Source of the DNA: Stieleria sedimenti
GTDB taxonomy: Bacteria; Planctomycetota; Planctomycetia; Pirellulales; Pirellulaceae
Direction: 5' to 3'
Assembly (NCBI RefSeq): GCF_025060895.1
Contig: NZ_JANZKV010000009.1
Span: forward strand, 1-37,587
DNA: 37,587 nucleotides
Shown: positions 25,606 to 34,178 of the stretch, piece after piece
Layout of the letters: every line of letters begins with the position of its first letter
Position numbering within the stretch: position 1 is the first letter of the stretch
Notes under the pieces: generated by a model
The model's database searches: none
What the model was told of the DNA's origin: nothing
Seen by the model: the letters and a program-made list of their open reading frames with translations, nothing else
Made by a program: the position numbers and the translations under genes

Positions 25606-26586
25606 TTACTGTGACTTGAGCTGCGACATCACCTGTTGCACGATTTTCTCGATCACTTGATTGGAAACCCGCGGCGTTGGCGCGTCGACGAATTCTTTCA
25701 ATAAATCATCGATCTGACGCTGGGCTTCGGCAATGGCGTCCTTTTGCCGTTCAGAAATCGGGACGCGTCCCGGACCGAGGTCCCAGCCGCGAGACCGGGC
25801 GCCGGCACGAAACCCTTCGGGGAACTCGCTGATGGAGATCATGGCGTCGAACAGCGGCAGCAACTGGTACTGCAACTTCATCGCCTGGTCGATGTCGCCG
25901 GCAACCACGCTGCGGTGAATCGCACGAGTCAGTTCGGGGACGACTCCACTGGTCGCATTGGTCCCGCCATTGGCTCCCACCACCAGCATCGGAACCAAGG
26001 CCGCATCCCAGCCCGTCAGGAAACAAAAGTCGTCGCGGATCGGACGGATCTGCGAGATCATCCGCATCATGTTCGGCAAGTCACCCGAACTGTCTTTGAT
26101 GCCGACCACGCGCGGGCATTCCGACGCCAAACGAACGACGGTGTCGACGGAAATCGGCGAAGCAAACAGGGGGATGTTGTACAGCGTCACGTCCACCGAC
26201 ACGGCATCGGCGATCTCGCGGAAATACGCATAAACGCCTTGATCGGAAAGCCGGTAGTAGAACGGGGCGACGATCGCGACCGCCCGCACACCCATCGCAC
26301 CATAGGCTTCGCACGCCGCAATCGTCTCCTTGGCGTTCGCCTCGGCGGCACCGGCCAAGACCGGCACGCGACCGGCGGTCTGGTCCACCACCACCTCGAC
26401 GATCCGTCGCCGCTCTTCGGCGGTGAAACGAATGAATTCGCCCGTGCTGCCGTTGGGGTACAGCCCATCGACGCCTTTTTCGATCAACCAGTCCACGTAG
26501 CGACGCAACGTGTCTTCGTCGACACGACCGTCACGATCGACAGGCGTGATGTTGGGGGTCAAAATTCCGGTGATTGGGGTGGGCAT
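25606..26586 (-). CDS. DHDPS/NAL-family class I lyase or dehydratase
   Basis: 326 aa TIM-barrel protein. GSTGEF (46-51) is the substrate-binding loop. The Schiff-base lysine is K164 in GIKDSSGD and the proton-relay tyrosine Y136 is in LYNIP. The fold includes dihydrodipicolinate synthase, N-acetylneuraminate lyase, 2-keto-3-deoxygluconate aldolase and 2-keto-3-deoxyarabonate/xylonate dehydratase. The length exceeds true DapA (about 290) owing to a C-terminal helical tail (about 290-326). PNGSTG instead of GTTGE-type contexts argues against DapA. The ATG at 26586 is used; a TTG lies just upstream. The substrate is open. Confidence 0.85.
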   Translation of the reverse strand: MPTPITGILTPNITPVDRDGRVDEDTLRRYVDWLIEKGVDGLYPNGSTGEFIRFTAEERRRIVEVVVDQTAGRVPVLAGAAEANAKETIAACEAYGAMGVRAVAIVAPFYYRLSDQGVYAYFREIADAVSVDVTLYNIPLFASPISVDTVVRLASECPRVVGIKDSSGDLPNMMRMISQIRPIRDDFCFLTGWDAALVPMLVVGANGGTNATSGVVPELTRAIHRSVVAGDIDQAMKLQYQLLPLFDAMISISEFPEGFRAGARSRGWDLGPGRVPISERQKDAIAEAQRQIDDLLKEFVDAPTPRVSNQVIEKIVQQVMSQLKSQ

Positions 26587-26644
26587 CAATACGCAGCGGA
26601 TTCGAGGATGAAACGGTCTGTCGAAAGAATAGTTCAGCGCTAGC

Positions 26645-26762
26645 AGGCTGTCGATTTAATGGGATTTCGTGAGGCAATGGTGAGCCGCTGGCCGTAAGGC
26701 CTCGGGCGGACGCCTCAATGCCCGGCCGCTTACGCGTCGCGGCTCACTCTATCGACAGGCCG
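26645..26762. repeat. Degenerate TIR element containing a family-3 inverted repeat
   Basis: Ends AGGCTGTCGATTTA (26645-26658) and TATCGACAGGCC (26750-26761) resemble the perfect terminal repeats of the 33968-34081 element, and enclose the family-3 inverted repeat GTGAGCC...GGCTCAC (26680-26747). No clear target duplication. A degenerate family-2 core (GTAAGCTGGAAGCCT, 26766-26780) follows at once. Confidence 0.6.
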
Positions 26763-26806
26763 CTGGTAAGCTGGAAGCCTCGGCCACGGTTCGCGGGCTC
26801 ACCGAT

Positions 26807-26853
26807 CGCAAGCTGGAAGCTTACGCCACTTTCGCAAGCTGGAAGCTTACGCC
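26807..26853. repeat. Two family-2 palindromic elements
   Basis: CGCAAGCTGGAAGCTTACGC twice (26807-26827 and 26833-26853), 5 bp apart, ending 11 bp before the DUF1501 stop at 26864 on minus. Confidence 0.85.
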
Positions 26854-26863
26854 ACCGGGTGGG

Positions 26864-28273
26864 TTAGGCGAGGAGTTCTCGGACCACTCGCGCCGGTTCG
26901 ACGCCGGTGAGCCGCTGATCGAGCCCCTGGAATTTCACGCTCAATCGCGTGTGGTCGAACCCCAGTTGGTTCAAAATCGTGGCATGCAGGTCGCGGACAT
27001 GCACGCGATCACGTGTCACGTTGAAGCCGAATTCATCGCTCTCGCCCAGCGTCGTGCCCGCCTTCATCCCGCCGCCGGCCAGCCACATCGTGAACGCGTT
27101 GGGGTGGTGGTCGCGACCGTCGTTGCCGCCGCCCTGAACCATCGGCGTGCGTCCAAACTCGCCACCCCAAATCACTAACGTCTCCTCCAACATCCCGCGT
27201 CGCTTTAAATCTTGAATCAACGCCGCACAGGCCTGGTCGGTGTTCTTGCAATTGGTTTTCAATCCGCCGACCAGATTGCCGTGCTGATCCCATGCTTCAT
27301 GGAACAGCTGAACAAATCGAACGCCACGCTCGACCAGCCGTCGCGCCAACAAACAGTTTTTGGCAAAGGACGGTTTGTCGGGATCGGCACCGTACAGGTC
27401 CAGCGTCTGTTGCGTTTCGGATTGGATGTCCATCAATTCCGGCGCGGACGATTGCATGCGGTACGCCATCTCGAACGAATTGATGCGCGTCGCGATCTCG
27501 GGATCACCGGTCAACGCCAGATGTTGCTGATTGAGTGCCGTGATCGCGTCCAACGCGTCGCGTTGTGCGCGTGCATCCACCCCCGGCGGATTGGACAAAT
27601 ACAGCACCGGATCGCCGACACTGCGGAGCTGCACGCCGGAATACATGGTCGGCAAAAAACCGCTGCCCCAGTTGCTGTTGCCACCGCTGGGTCCCTTGCT
27701 GCCGCTGCTGAACACGACGAACCCCGGCAGATCTTTCGACTCGCTGCCCAACCCGTAAAGCGTCCAGGCACCCAGGCTGGGCTTGCCAAACAATTGCGAC
27801 CCGGTGTTCATCATGATCTGCGCCGGCGCGTGATTAAACGCGTCGGTCGTCATCGATTTCACGATCGTTAATTCATCGGCGACCTTTGCAGTGTGCGGCA
27901 AGATCTCACTGATCTCCGCACCACTCTCTCCGTGGCGGGCGAATTTGAATTTCGGCCCCAGCAGTTTTGAATTCGGGTCGATGAATGCCGCCCGATAACC
28001 TTTCAACAGTTCCGCCGGTGGCAACGTGCCATCGAACTTGGCAAGCTGTGGTTTGTAGTCGAATAATTCCAAATGGCTGGGCGCCCCGGCCATGAACAGA
28101 AAAATCACGTTCTTGACTTTGCCGGGAAAGTGCGGCTGGCGAACGGCAAGCGGATCGGCCGTCGACGCGGCACCGGACTCTTCAGCCATCAGTTGGGCGG
28201 CTGCGATCGCGCCCAACCCGACGCCACAATCTTTTAAAAACCAGCGCCGCGATCGATTCAGGTTGTTCATCAT
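26864..28273 (-). CDS. DUF1501 family, Tat-exported, sulfatase-fold-like protein
   Basis: 469 aa. The N-terminus NRSRRWFLKDCGVGLGAIAAA is a twin-arginine (Tat) signal. The mature protein matches DUF1501, a planctomycete-rich family related to the alkaline-phosphatase/sulfatase fold: FLFMAGAPSHLELFDYKP, AEISEILPHTAKVADELTIVKSM, GGEFGRTPMVQGGGNDGRDHHP with candidate metal ligands, and RDLHATILNQLGFDH at the end. Biochemical role unknown. The start touches the stop of the upstream cytochrome gene (TAG then ATGATG), so the pair is co-translated; this pairing is typical of planctomycetes. Confidence 0.93.
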   Translation of the reverse strand: MMNNLNRSRRWFLKDCGVGLGAIAAAQLMAEESGAASTADPLAVRQPHFPGKVKNVIFLFMAGAPSHLELFDYKPQLAKFDGTLPPAELLKGYRAAFIDPNSKLLGPKFKFARHGESGAEISEILPHTAKVADELTIVKSMTTDAFNHAPAQIMMNTGSQLFGKPSLGAWTLYGLGSESKDLPGFVVFSSGSKGPSGGNSNWGSGFLPTMYSGVQLRSVGDPVLYLSNPPGVDARAQRDALDAITALNQQHLALTGDPEIATRINSFEMAYRMQSSAPELMDIQSETQQTLDLYGADPDKPSFAKNCLLARRLVERGVRFVQLFHEAWDQHGNLVGGLKTNCKNTDQACAALIQDLKRRGMLEETLVIWGGEFGRTPMVQGGGNDGRDHHPNAFTMWLAGGGMKAGTTLGESDEFGFNVTRDRVHVRDLHATILNQLGFDHTRLSVKFQGLDQRLTGVEPARVVRELLA

Positions 28274-31200
28274 CTATTCTCGAGTGATCGTTTCATCCAA
28301 GTTCAGCATCACGCGACAAACCAGCGACCACGCCGCCAATTCTGTCGCATCCAAATCGTCCAGGTCCAGCAGCGGACCGGAAGACAGAATGGATTCCGCG
28401 GAGAGTTCGTTCGAATCAATCCGTTCGCGTTGACGCATCAGGTAGTCGCTCAACACACGTTGTTCTGCGCCGCTCGGTGCGCGTCCGACACAACGTTCGA
28501 AAGCGAACCGGATGCGTCGGCCGTCGCTGACCGTTCTGTTTTCAGCAGGTCCGTCTTCATCGGCATCGCATTGGCGTAACGTCTTGGCCGCCAACGCGAT
28601 CGAGCACTCCAGAAACATCGGTTCGTTGAGCGAGGTGAGCGCTTGCATCGGCGTGTTGGATGTGCTGCGACGGACGCAGGACAGGTTGCCGGGGAGGGCG
28701 TCAAAGTTTTCGAGCATCGGATAGGGAACGCTGCGAAATCGAAACGTGTACAACGCCCGTCGGTAACGCTGATCGTCTTGGGCGACATCCCAGATCTTGG
28801 GGCCGTAGCTGACCGGTGGGGTGAACAAGAACTCCGGCGCCGGCGGGTAAACGCTCGGTCCGCCCACGCTGCGGTTGAGCAATCCGCCGGCCGCCAAGGT
28901 GATGTCACGCACCGTTTCGGCGGGCACCCGAAAGCGTGCTCCCCGCGCCAGCAGGCGGTTGTAGGGATCGCGCTGGGCCAATTCGGGTGTCAAATTCGAC
29001 GACTGGCGATAGGTCGCCGAACTGACGATCAAACGATGCAAGTGTTTTAGACTCCAGTGGTTCTCGATCAGTTCGACCGCCAAAAAATCCATCAGCTCGG
29101 GATGCGACGGCGGCGCACTCTGCGTCCCCAGGTCGTCACTGGTTTCGACCAAGCCGACTCCGAAATACGCTTGCCAAATTCGGTTGACGATCGATCGGGC
29201 CGTGGTCGGAGATTCGTCCGAGGCCAACCACCGCGCGAACTGCAATCGCTTGGGCTCGGCGCTGCTTCGCTCGTTGTTCGCTTTCAACGGATGCAAAAGC
29301 GCAGGGACGTGCGGTTGGACTTCTTTGACGGGGCTCAGGAAATCACCCCGCGCCAACAACGATGTCGCCCGCGGCGCGTCGCGACGGGCCAAGGTCAATT
29401 GCGTGGTGCCACGGGGATGGGATTTCCAGGCCTGTTCGATCGCGTCGTTGTGCGGTTGTGCTTCGGCCACGGTGGTCCGCCAATGAGAAAACACGGTCGC
29501 TTCCTCCGCCGGCGTCCATTGGTCCGGTGCCTGTCGAATCAACGCAGCGACCGCCTGGGGCAGCGGAACAAATTCCGGGATCACTTCACCGGTCAGCGAC
29601 ACCCGAAATCGTCCGATGTTGAAGGTCTGGTTGTCGTCACTGTTCCATCCGCCGTGTCGTTGGGCCAGATGGACGGTGACGATCGCGTGTTGCCCGTCGG
29701 GGATTTCGATCGGCTGGTCGAATTCAAACCATGCGGTTTGCGAGATGTTGCTCAGCGGCGTGTCGACTTCGTTGGTCCAAGCGGTCGTCTCGTCGCCGTC
29801 GATGGCAAAGTCGATGCCGCCGGTGATGCGTTTCTGGTCCTTCTTGTTGTCATACCGCGGTTTCAACTCGGCGACCGCCGGCGAGCGATCGGCGACGGCG
29901 CGGCTGAATTTGATCCGCGTCGATTGCTCGGGGGCGTCAGACAAAGCGACATCGGCCGTCAGTTCGCTCAGCGCCCACGTCCCGTCGACACTTCGTCCCG
30001 GCCCGCCACGTGGCAGGTTCGGGTGCGTCAGCAATTCCAATTGCAGTCCCGTCAGCCGCTTGCCGTGGAAGGTGCCGGTGCCCTGCGGTTTGAAATTTGT
30101 CGGCGCATAGCTTTGGCACAGACACGACCCATCGCCTTGGGGTTGGAACTTCGATCCGCTCAACGCGGTGTCCAAGAACGACAATTCGGTCGTCGTCCAG
30201 TCGGGTTCGGCCCGTGACGCCACTTCGTGCGCCCAGCGGTGCATCCGCACACGCCAGTCGGGCAGGGCCTGCTTGATCAAACGCTCCTGTTCTTCGATCT
30301 GCCGCAGCACTTGCTGGCGGCGTTCGAGTTCAGCGTCGGTATAAACCGGCACGATCGCATCATGCGTGTTGTTCAGGAACGCGAACATTCCATAGTACTC
30401 GTGCTGCTCGATCGGGTCATACTTGTGCGTGTGACACTGGGCGCATTGAATCGTCAGCCCGAGGATGGATTTGCCGATCGCGTCCATGCGGTCGAACATC
30501 GCTTCCATGCGAAACTGCTCGGGATCGGCGCCGCCTTCCTCGTTGACCATCGAATTCCGCAAGAATCCGGTGGCCACGTGATCGGCTTGTGTGGCATCAG
30601 GCAGCAGGTCGCCGGCGATTTGGCGAATGATGAAATCGTCGTAGGGGCGATCGTCGTTGAACGAGTCGACGACCCAGTCGCGGTAAAACCAGGCTTCGCG
30701 GGGTTTGTCTTTTTCGTAGCCGTCGGAGTCGGCATAGCGGGCCGCGTCCAACCACAGCCGCCCCCAGTGTTCGCCATAGTGACTCGATTGAAGCAGCCGG
30801 CTGACCAGATTCTGGTACGCCGTCTCGCCGTCCTCTTGAAGACGTTTCTCCCACGTCGCGACAAAATCCGGTTCCGGGGGCAGCCCGGTCAAGTCCAACG
30901 ATAGTCGGCGGATGAGCGTGCGGTTGTCGGCGGCCGGTGAAGGCGAAAACCCTTCGGATTCGAGTTTTCGAGCGACAAACGCGTCGATCGGATTCTTCAC
31001 CCACGAGGCCCGGTCGACGGGGGGGATTTCCGGGCGACCCGGTGGCACAAACGCCCAATGGGTTTCGAACGCGGCTCCCTGGTCGATCCAGCGTTTCAGC
31101 ACGTCGATCTGCGACGCGTCGAGTGTCTTGCCGGAATCCGGCGGAGGCATCTTCAACTCGGGATCGGTTTCGATCAATCTGGCGTACAATTCACTGGCCG

Positions 31201-31426
31201 AGGCGTCGCCCGGCTGGGTCACCGCAGCCGCGGAATCGGGATCGTCCAAACGCAAATCCGCCTCGCGTGATTCTTCATCCGGCCCGTGACAGGCGAAACA
31301 GGCATCGGACAAGATCGGACGGACTTGGCTGGCAAAATCAATGTCACCATCGGTCGCGTTTTCTTTAGCAACGGACATGCCGCAGCAGCACATCCAGGCC
31401 AACAAGGTGGCGAATCTTCGATTCAT
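28274..31426 (-). CDS. Planctomycete cytochrome c / DUF1549 / DUF1553 protein
   Basis: 1050 aa exported protein. A signal segment (1-21) is followed by a PSCyt1 haem domain (C43-FAC46-H47 with probable Met ligand M92 in LKMPPPDSG), DUF1549 (about 145-355, with CAQCHTHKYDP, a second haem-like CxxCH, near its end), and an inserted beta-rich region resembling a carbohydrate-binding fold (about 430-620: DFAIDGDETTAWTNEVDTPLSN, TAWFEFDQPIEIPDGQ). DUF1553 (about 730-1010) closes it. Such proteins are abundant in planctomycetes; the function is thought to be periplasmic and redox-linked but is unproven. The lone ATG at 31426 gives a clear start. Confidence 0.93.
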   Translation of the reverse strand: MNRRFATLLAWMCCCGMSVAKENATDGDIDFASQVRPILSDACFACHGPDEESREADLRLDDPDSAAAVTQPGDASASELYARLIETDPELKMPPPDSGKTLDASQIDVLKRWIDQGAAFETHWAFVPPGRPEIPPVDRASWVKNPIDAFVARKLESEGFSPSPAADNRTLIRRLSLDLTGLPPEPDFVATWEKRLQEDGETAYQNLVSRLLQSSHYGEHWGRLWLDAARYADSDGYEKDKPREAWFYRDWVVDSFNDDRPYDDFIIRQIAGDLLPDATQADHVATGFLRNSMVNEEGGADPEQFRMEAMFDRMDAIGKSILGLTIQCAQCHTHKYDPIEQHEYYGMFAFLNNTHDAIVPVYTDAELERRQQVLRQIEEQERLIKQALPDWRVRMHRWAHEVASRAEPDWTTTELSFLDTALSGSKFQPQGDGSCLCQSYAPTNFKPQGTGTFHGKRLTGLQLELLTHPNLPRGGPGRSVDGTWALSELTADVALSDAPEQSTRIKFSRAVADRSPAVAELKPRYDNKKDQKRITGGIDFAIDGDETTAWTNEVDTPLSNISQTAWFEFDQPIEIPDGQHAIVTVHLAQRHGGWNSDDNQTFNIGRFRVSLTGEVIPEFVPLPQAVAALIRQAPDQWTPAEEATVFSHWRTTVAEAQPHNDAIEQAWKSHPRGTTQLTLARRDAPRATSLLARGDFLSPVKEVQPHVPALLHPLKANNERSSAEPKRLQFARWLASDESPTTARSIVNRIWQAYFGVGLVETSDDLGTQSAPPSHPELMDFLAVELIENHWSLKHLHRLIVSSATYRQSSNLTPELAQRDPYNRLLARGARFRVPAETVRDITLAAGGLLNRSVGGPSVYPPAPEFLFTPPVSYGPKIWDVAQDDQRYRRALYTFRFRSVPYPMLENFDALPGNLSCVRRSTSNTPMQALTSLNEPMFLECSIALAAKTLRQCDADEDGPAENRTVSDGRRIRFAFERCVGRAPSGAEQRVLSDYLMRQRERIDSNELSAESILSSGPLLDLDDLDATELAAWSLVCRVMLNLDETITRE

Positions 31427-31682
31427 GGGCGATCGTTGCGAGGTAGGGAGTGGGAGGGAACGTCATTGTACCATCGACGTGTCGACAACGTCTGCAAGAC
31501 TGCCCGTTCCGCCATCCACTGGCAAAGACGAAAATCTTCCTACCCCATAATCTTCCTACCCCAACTTCGACATCCCGCACGGACGAGTGATCTCCCCCTG
31601 AAGGCATCGCGTCGGATTGAGCAAACGGATGGACTGGTAGATAATCGCGGCTCACGCGAACGCCTCTCCCTGGACCCGCCCC
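31427..31682. promoter_or_regulatory. Divergent promoter region with paired direct repeat
   Basis: 256 bp between the cytochrome gene (minus) and the hydroxyacid dehydrogenase (plus). It contains an exact 14-bp direct repeat, AATCTTCCTACCCC, at 31533-31546 and 31549-31562, a plausible regulator-binding pair or dispersed repeat. No promoter hexamers stand out. Confidence 0.5.
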
Positions 31683-32669
31683 ATGCGAATTGTCCTCTGT
31701 TATCCTGTCGGCAAAAAACATATCGACCAGATTCAAGCCGCGGCGCCGGATTTTGAAGTGGTCAACGCCGGCCAGGAACGGATCGATGAGCTGCTGCCGA
31801 CGGCGGACATCTTTATCGGTCACGCCAAAGTCCCGGTGAACTGGGATCGCGTGCTCGAGGCCGGGAAACTGCGTTGGATTCAGTCTTCGGCGGCGGGGTT
31901 GGACCATTGTCTGGTTCCCGGCGTGATCGAATCCGACGAGATCGTCGTCAGCAGCGCGTCTGGTTTGTTCGCCCCCCAAGTCGCCGAGCAAACCTTTTCA
32001 TTGTTGTTCGGCGTGATCCGCCGCGCTCCGCTGTTTTTTCGCGCCGAAGCGAAACGCGAATTCGTGCGATTGCCCACCGATGATCTGCGTGGCAAAACCG
32101 TCGGGATCGTCGGCTTGGGCGGGAACGGTCGCTTTCTGGCACGCGTGTTGGCGCCTTGGGACGTTCGCATCATCGCCACCGATTTCTACCCCGTCGATTG
32201 TCCGGCAGAGGTTTCGGAGCTTTGGCCGGCCGACCAACTCGATCGGCTGCTCGGCGAAAGCGATGTCGTGATTCTGACGCTACCGCTCAACGGGGACACC
32301 AAGGGAGTGTTCGACGCCGAACGTTTCGCGACGATGAAGCGTGGTTCGTACTTGATCAACGTCGCCCGCGGATCGGTGGTCCAGGAGAAAGCGTTGTGCG
32401 AGGTGCTGGCCAGCGGTCACCTGGCCGGCGCGGGATTGGACGTGACGGAAGTGGAACCGTTGCCGCCGGAGAGTTTGTTGTGGGATGACCCGAAAGTGAT
32501 GATCTCGCCGCATGTGGGCGCGCAATCCGCTCGGCGTGTCGACGATTCGACTGCTCTGGCCGTGATCAACTTAAGACGCTATCAGTCGGGCTTGCCCGTC
32601 TACAATCGCGTCGATAAACGACTCGGGTTCCCACATCCGTCGTCGGTGTATCGCGGTCAAACCAATTGA
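31683..32669 (+). CDS. D-isomer-specific 2-hydroxyacid dehydrogenase
   Basis: 328 aa two-domain NAD(P)-dependent enzyme. The dinucleotide-binding loop is GLGGNGR in TVGIVGLGGNGRFLARVL (about 138-155). The catalytic residues are R in NVARGSVV (about 229), E in DVTEVEPLP (about 258) and H in ISPHVGAQS (about 277). The family includes glyoxylate/hydroxypyruvate reductases and D-lactate dehydrogenases, and the substrate is not evident here. The N-terminal part (IVVSSASGLFAPQVAEQTFSLLFGVIRR) is the typical substrate-side segment. The ATG at 31683 is well placed and the gene is monocistronic. Confidence 0.94.
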   Translation: MRIVLCYPVGKKHIDQIQAAAPDFEVVNAGQERIDELLPTADIFIGHAKVPVNWDRVLEAGKLRWIQSSAAGLDHCLVPGVIESDEIVVSSASGLFAPQVAEQTFSLLFGVIRRAPLFFRAEAKREFVRLPTDDLRGKTVGIVGLGGNGRFLARVLAPWDVRIIATDFYPVDCPAEVSELWPADQLDRLLGESDVVILTLPLNGDTKGVFDAERFATMKRGSYLINVARGSVVQEKALCEVLASGHLAGAGLDVTEVEPLPPESLLWDDPKVMISPHVGAQSARRVDDSTALAVINLRRYQSGLPVYNRVDKRLGFPHPSSVYRGQTN

Positions 32670-32737
32670 ATTCCCTGCGGTGATTGCGCACCTTTTTCCG
32701 CCCGATCCCACCGCGTGCCTGTCCCACCGCGTGCATC

Positions 32738-32938
32738 ATGAGCAGTAGCAATCGAACAACGATCCCTTGTGAAGCGGCGGTCTATCGCAACGATCACCCC
32801 GTCGGCCCGGTGAGGTTGCCGATGAAAGATCAGGCGGCGTTCATCAAGGAGTTCAATCGGCTGTATCGCGATGCGGGAATCGTCATTGAGCCGATTGAGC
32901 ATTCAGCTGCCAATCGTAGTCCAGGTAAGCAATGCTGA
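32738..32938 (+). CDS. Possible small protein, overlaps the DUF547 gene end
   Basis: 66 aa from ATG 32738 (MSSSNRTTIPCEAAVYRNDH). It is polar with a helix-like middle (KDQAAFIKEFNRLYRDAG), and the composition is protein-like. Its 3' 56 bases overlap the end of the convergent DUF547 gene (stop 32883). No family is recognised. The overlap with a well-supported gene lowers confidence; the tail beyond 32882 may not be functional coding sequence. Confidence 0.4.
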   Translation: MSSSNRTTIPCEAAVYRNDHPVGPVRLPMKDQAAFIKEFNRLYRDAGIVIEPIEHSAANRSPGKQC

Positions 32939-33728
32939 CGGCATTGCCCAGCGCGGCGCGCCGGGCCGTGGAGTCGGGCAACCAGCCGGCGATTCGCCGC
33001 AACACTTCCGACTGGCCATCGCCGAAATCTTCGCCGAACCATTTCAAGATGGCCGACAAATAAAATCGTTTCTCCGAAACGTCGTGGCGAAAGTTTTGGC
33101 TGCGTGAGAAAAAGTCTTTCGTGTTGGTCGTCAACTGTTCGTCAACATGCTCGGGGACGTAGGCTGCACTCAGTAGGCGAGGGCAACCGATCGACGCGCA
33201 CACGATCGCAAAATGGATCCGTGGCTCGCCCATCTTACGTAACACCTGGTGTTCGATTTCGTCCAACGAAAACGGTTGATGGCCGACGTGCAATTTCAAG
33301 TCGTGCCAGATGTGGTATCCCCACAGCTTGGGCGTGTGATTGCGAATGCTGGTCGTCGGGTACTCGCGCAAAATGCCCTTGATGGTCAACGCGTTGTAGG
33401 CGTTGATCCAAAACGCGAGCCGATGGGCTTGCGTGGTTTTCTCGTCCGCTGCGATCGAGGCGGTGGAAAGATGTTTCAGATAATCGTCGAGCAGTGTTTG
33501 GTCTGGCCGGCTGGCGTGCCAACGCTTGTAATCGACTCGCCCGTCTGAATCGACATACGTTGCCAGCAACTTGTTCCAGCTCGAATGATCGATGGTGTGC
33601 ATCGGAACCAACTTGGCTTTGGCATCACCGACGTAGACCGGCGTTCCCGCGACGGCGTGCCGGGTTGCCGCGATGCTGAGAGCGAGCGCAGCGGCAAGTG
33701 TCAATGCGGTTGGAACGCGACGATTCAT
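32883..33728 (-). CDS. DUF547 secreted protein
   Basis: 281 aa from the ATG at 33728 (MNRRVPTALTLAAALALSIA, a signal peptide ending near AVAG). DUF547 lies in the mature part: LAFWINAYNALTIKGILREYP (about 105-125), HDLKLHVGHQPFSLDEIEHQVLR, RIHFAIVCASIGCPRLLSAAYVPEHVDEQL (with a conserved cysteine pair C and GC), and the terminal DWQLN. DUF547 is thought to be a thiol-hydrolase-like fold of unknown substrate, exported to the periplasm. The frame extends upstream to 33806, but without a signal peptide fit. Convergent with the small ORF at 32738. Confidence 0.9.
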   Translation of the reverse strand: MNRRVPTALTLAAALALSIAATRHAVAGTPVYVGDAKAKLVPMHTIDHSSWNKLLATYVDSDGRVDYKRWHASRPDQTLLDDYLKHLSTASIAADEKTTQAHRLAFWINAYNALTIKGILREYPTTSIRNHTPKLWGYHIWHDLKLHVGHQPFSLDEIEHQVLRKMGEPRIHFAIVCASIGCPRLLSAAYVPEHVDEQLTTNTKDFFSRSQNFRHDVSEKRFYLSAILKWFGEDFGDGQSEVLRRIAGWLPDSTARRAALGNAVSIAYLDYDWQLNAQSAQ

Positions 33729-33946
33729 GGGCAAAGACCTCTGGCAAGGGGGGAGCTTGATTGTAGCTGGTTGATCTCCGGGGCAGCTACAGTGGCCAAT
33801 GCCCACCGGCGGTCACGTTCCGCCAGGAGCCGGCAATTGCATCGAATTGGCGGACGAGCGGGGCCAACACACATCTCCGGTTTCGAGTGGGATAGGCTGG
33901 GATAGGCTCTGCTGATCGCGGCCGGCCGCGAACAAACAACCGCCGG

Positions 33947-34148
33947 TGTTAGCGGAACGGCGCGAGCGGGCTGTCGATTTAAGCCCGCACGCGTTAGCAA
34001 GGGGCCACGCGGCGCCCCTCGCTCACGCGTCGGGCTGGCATGATCACGCTGATTTCGGAACATCGACTAAATCGACAGCCCGCGAGCCGTCCGGTGACAG
34101 CTCGAAAACACGTTGAAAGACCGGAGGGCTCGCGCCCTGCCGCTAACA
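33947..34148. repeat. Family-1 REP-like element split by an inserted TIR element
   Basis: Outer arms TGTTAGCGGAACGGCGCGAG at 33947 and the family-1 right arm ending CGCTAACA at 34148 match the uninterrupted element at 4718-4800. A 120-bp stretch interrupts the left arm: the 114-bp element 33968-34081 plus a second copy of GCGAGC. Subtracting it leaves 82 bp, against 83 bp for the intact copy. Confidence 0.85.
33968..34081. mobile_element. 114-bp non-coding element with perfect 14-bp terminal inverted repeats (MITE-like)
   Basis: Ends GGGCTGTCGATTTA (33968-33981) and TAAATCGACAGCCC (34068-34081) are exact reverse complements. GCGAGC flanks both sides (33962-33967, 34082-34087), a candidate 6-bp target duplication. 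The interior has no ORF. Degenerate or partial relatives of the ends occur at 26645-26762 and 35162-35258. Confidence 0.75.
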
Positions 34149-34178
34149 ACCAGCACCATCTCCCCGACGCAGATCTTC

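Larger units (their letters stand above)
33729..34178. other. Repeat-rich gap with no gene
   Basis: 450 bp between DUF547 (minus) and the VTT gene (plus). It holds the nested repeat 33947-34148 and short direct repeats (GGGATAGGCT twice at 33890-33906). Remaining sequence has no visible signal. Confidence 0.5.

Noticed and set aside
25606-26586. Assignment as dapA, given dapF in the window
   Set aside because: C-terminal extension and the PNGSTG loop fit other members of the family better; no lysine operon context.
29057-30217. Plus-strand open frame (386 aa) opposite the cytochrome/DUF1549 gene
   Set aside because: Low-information arginine/glycine-rich shadow; the minus frame has diagnostic motifs.
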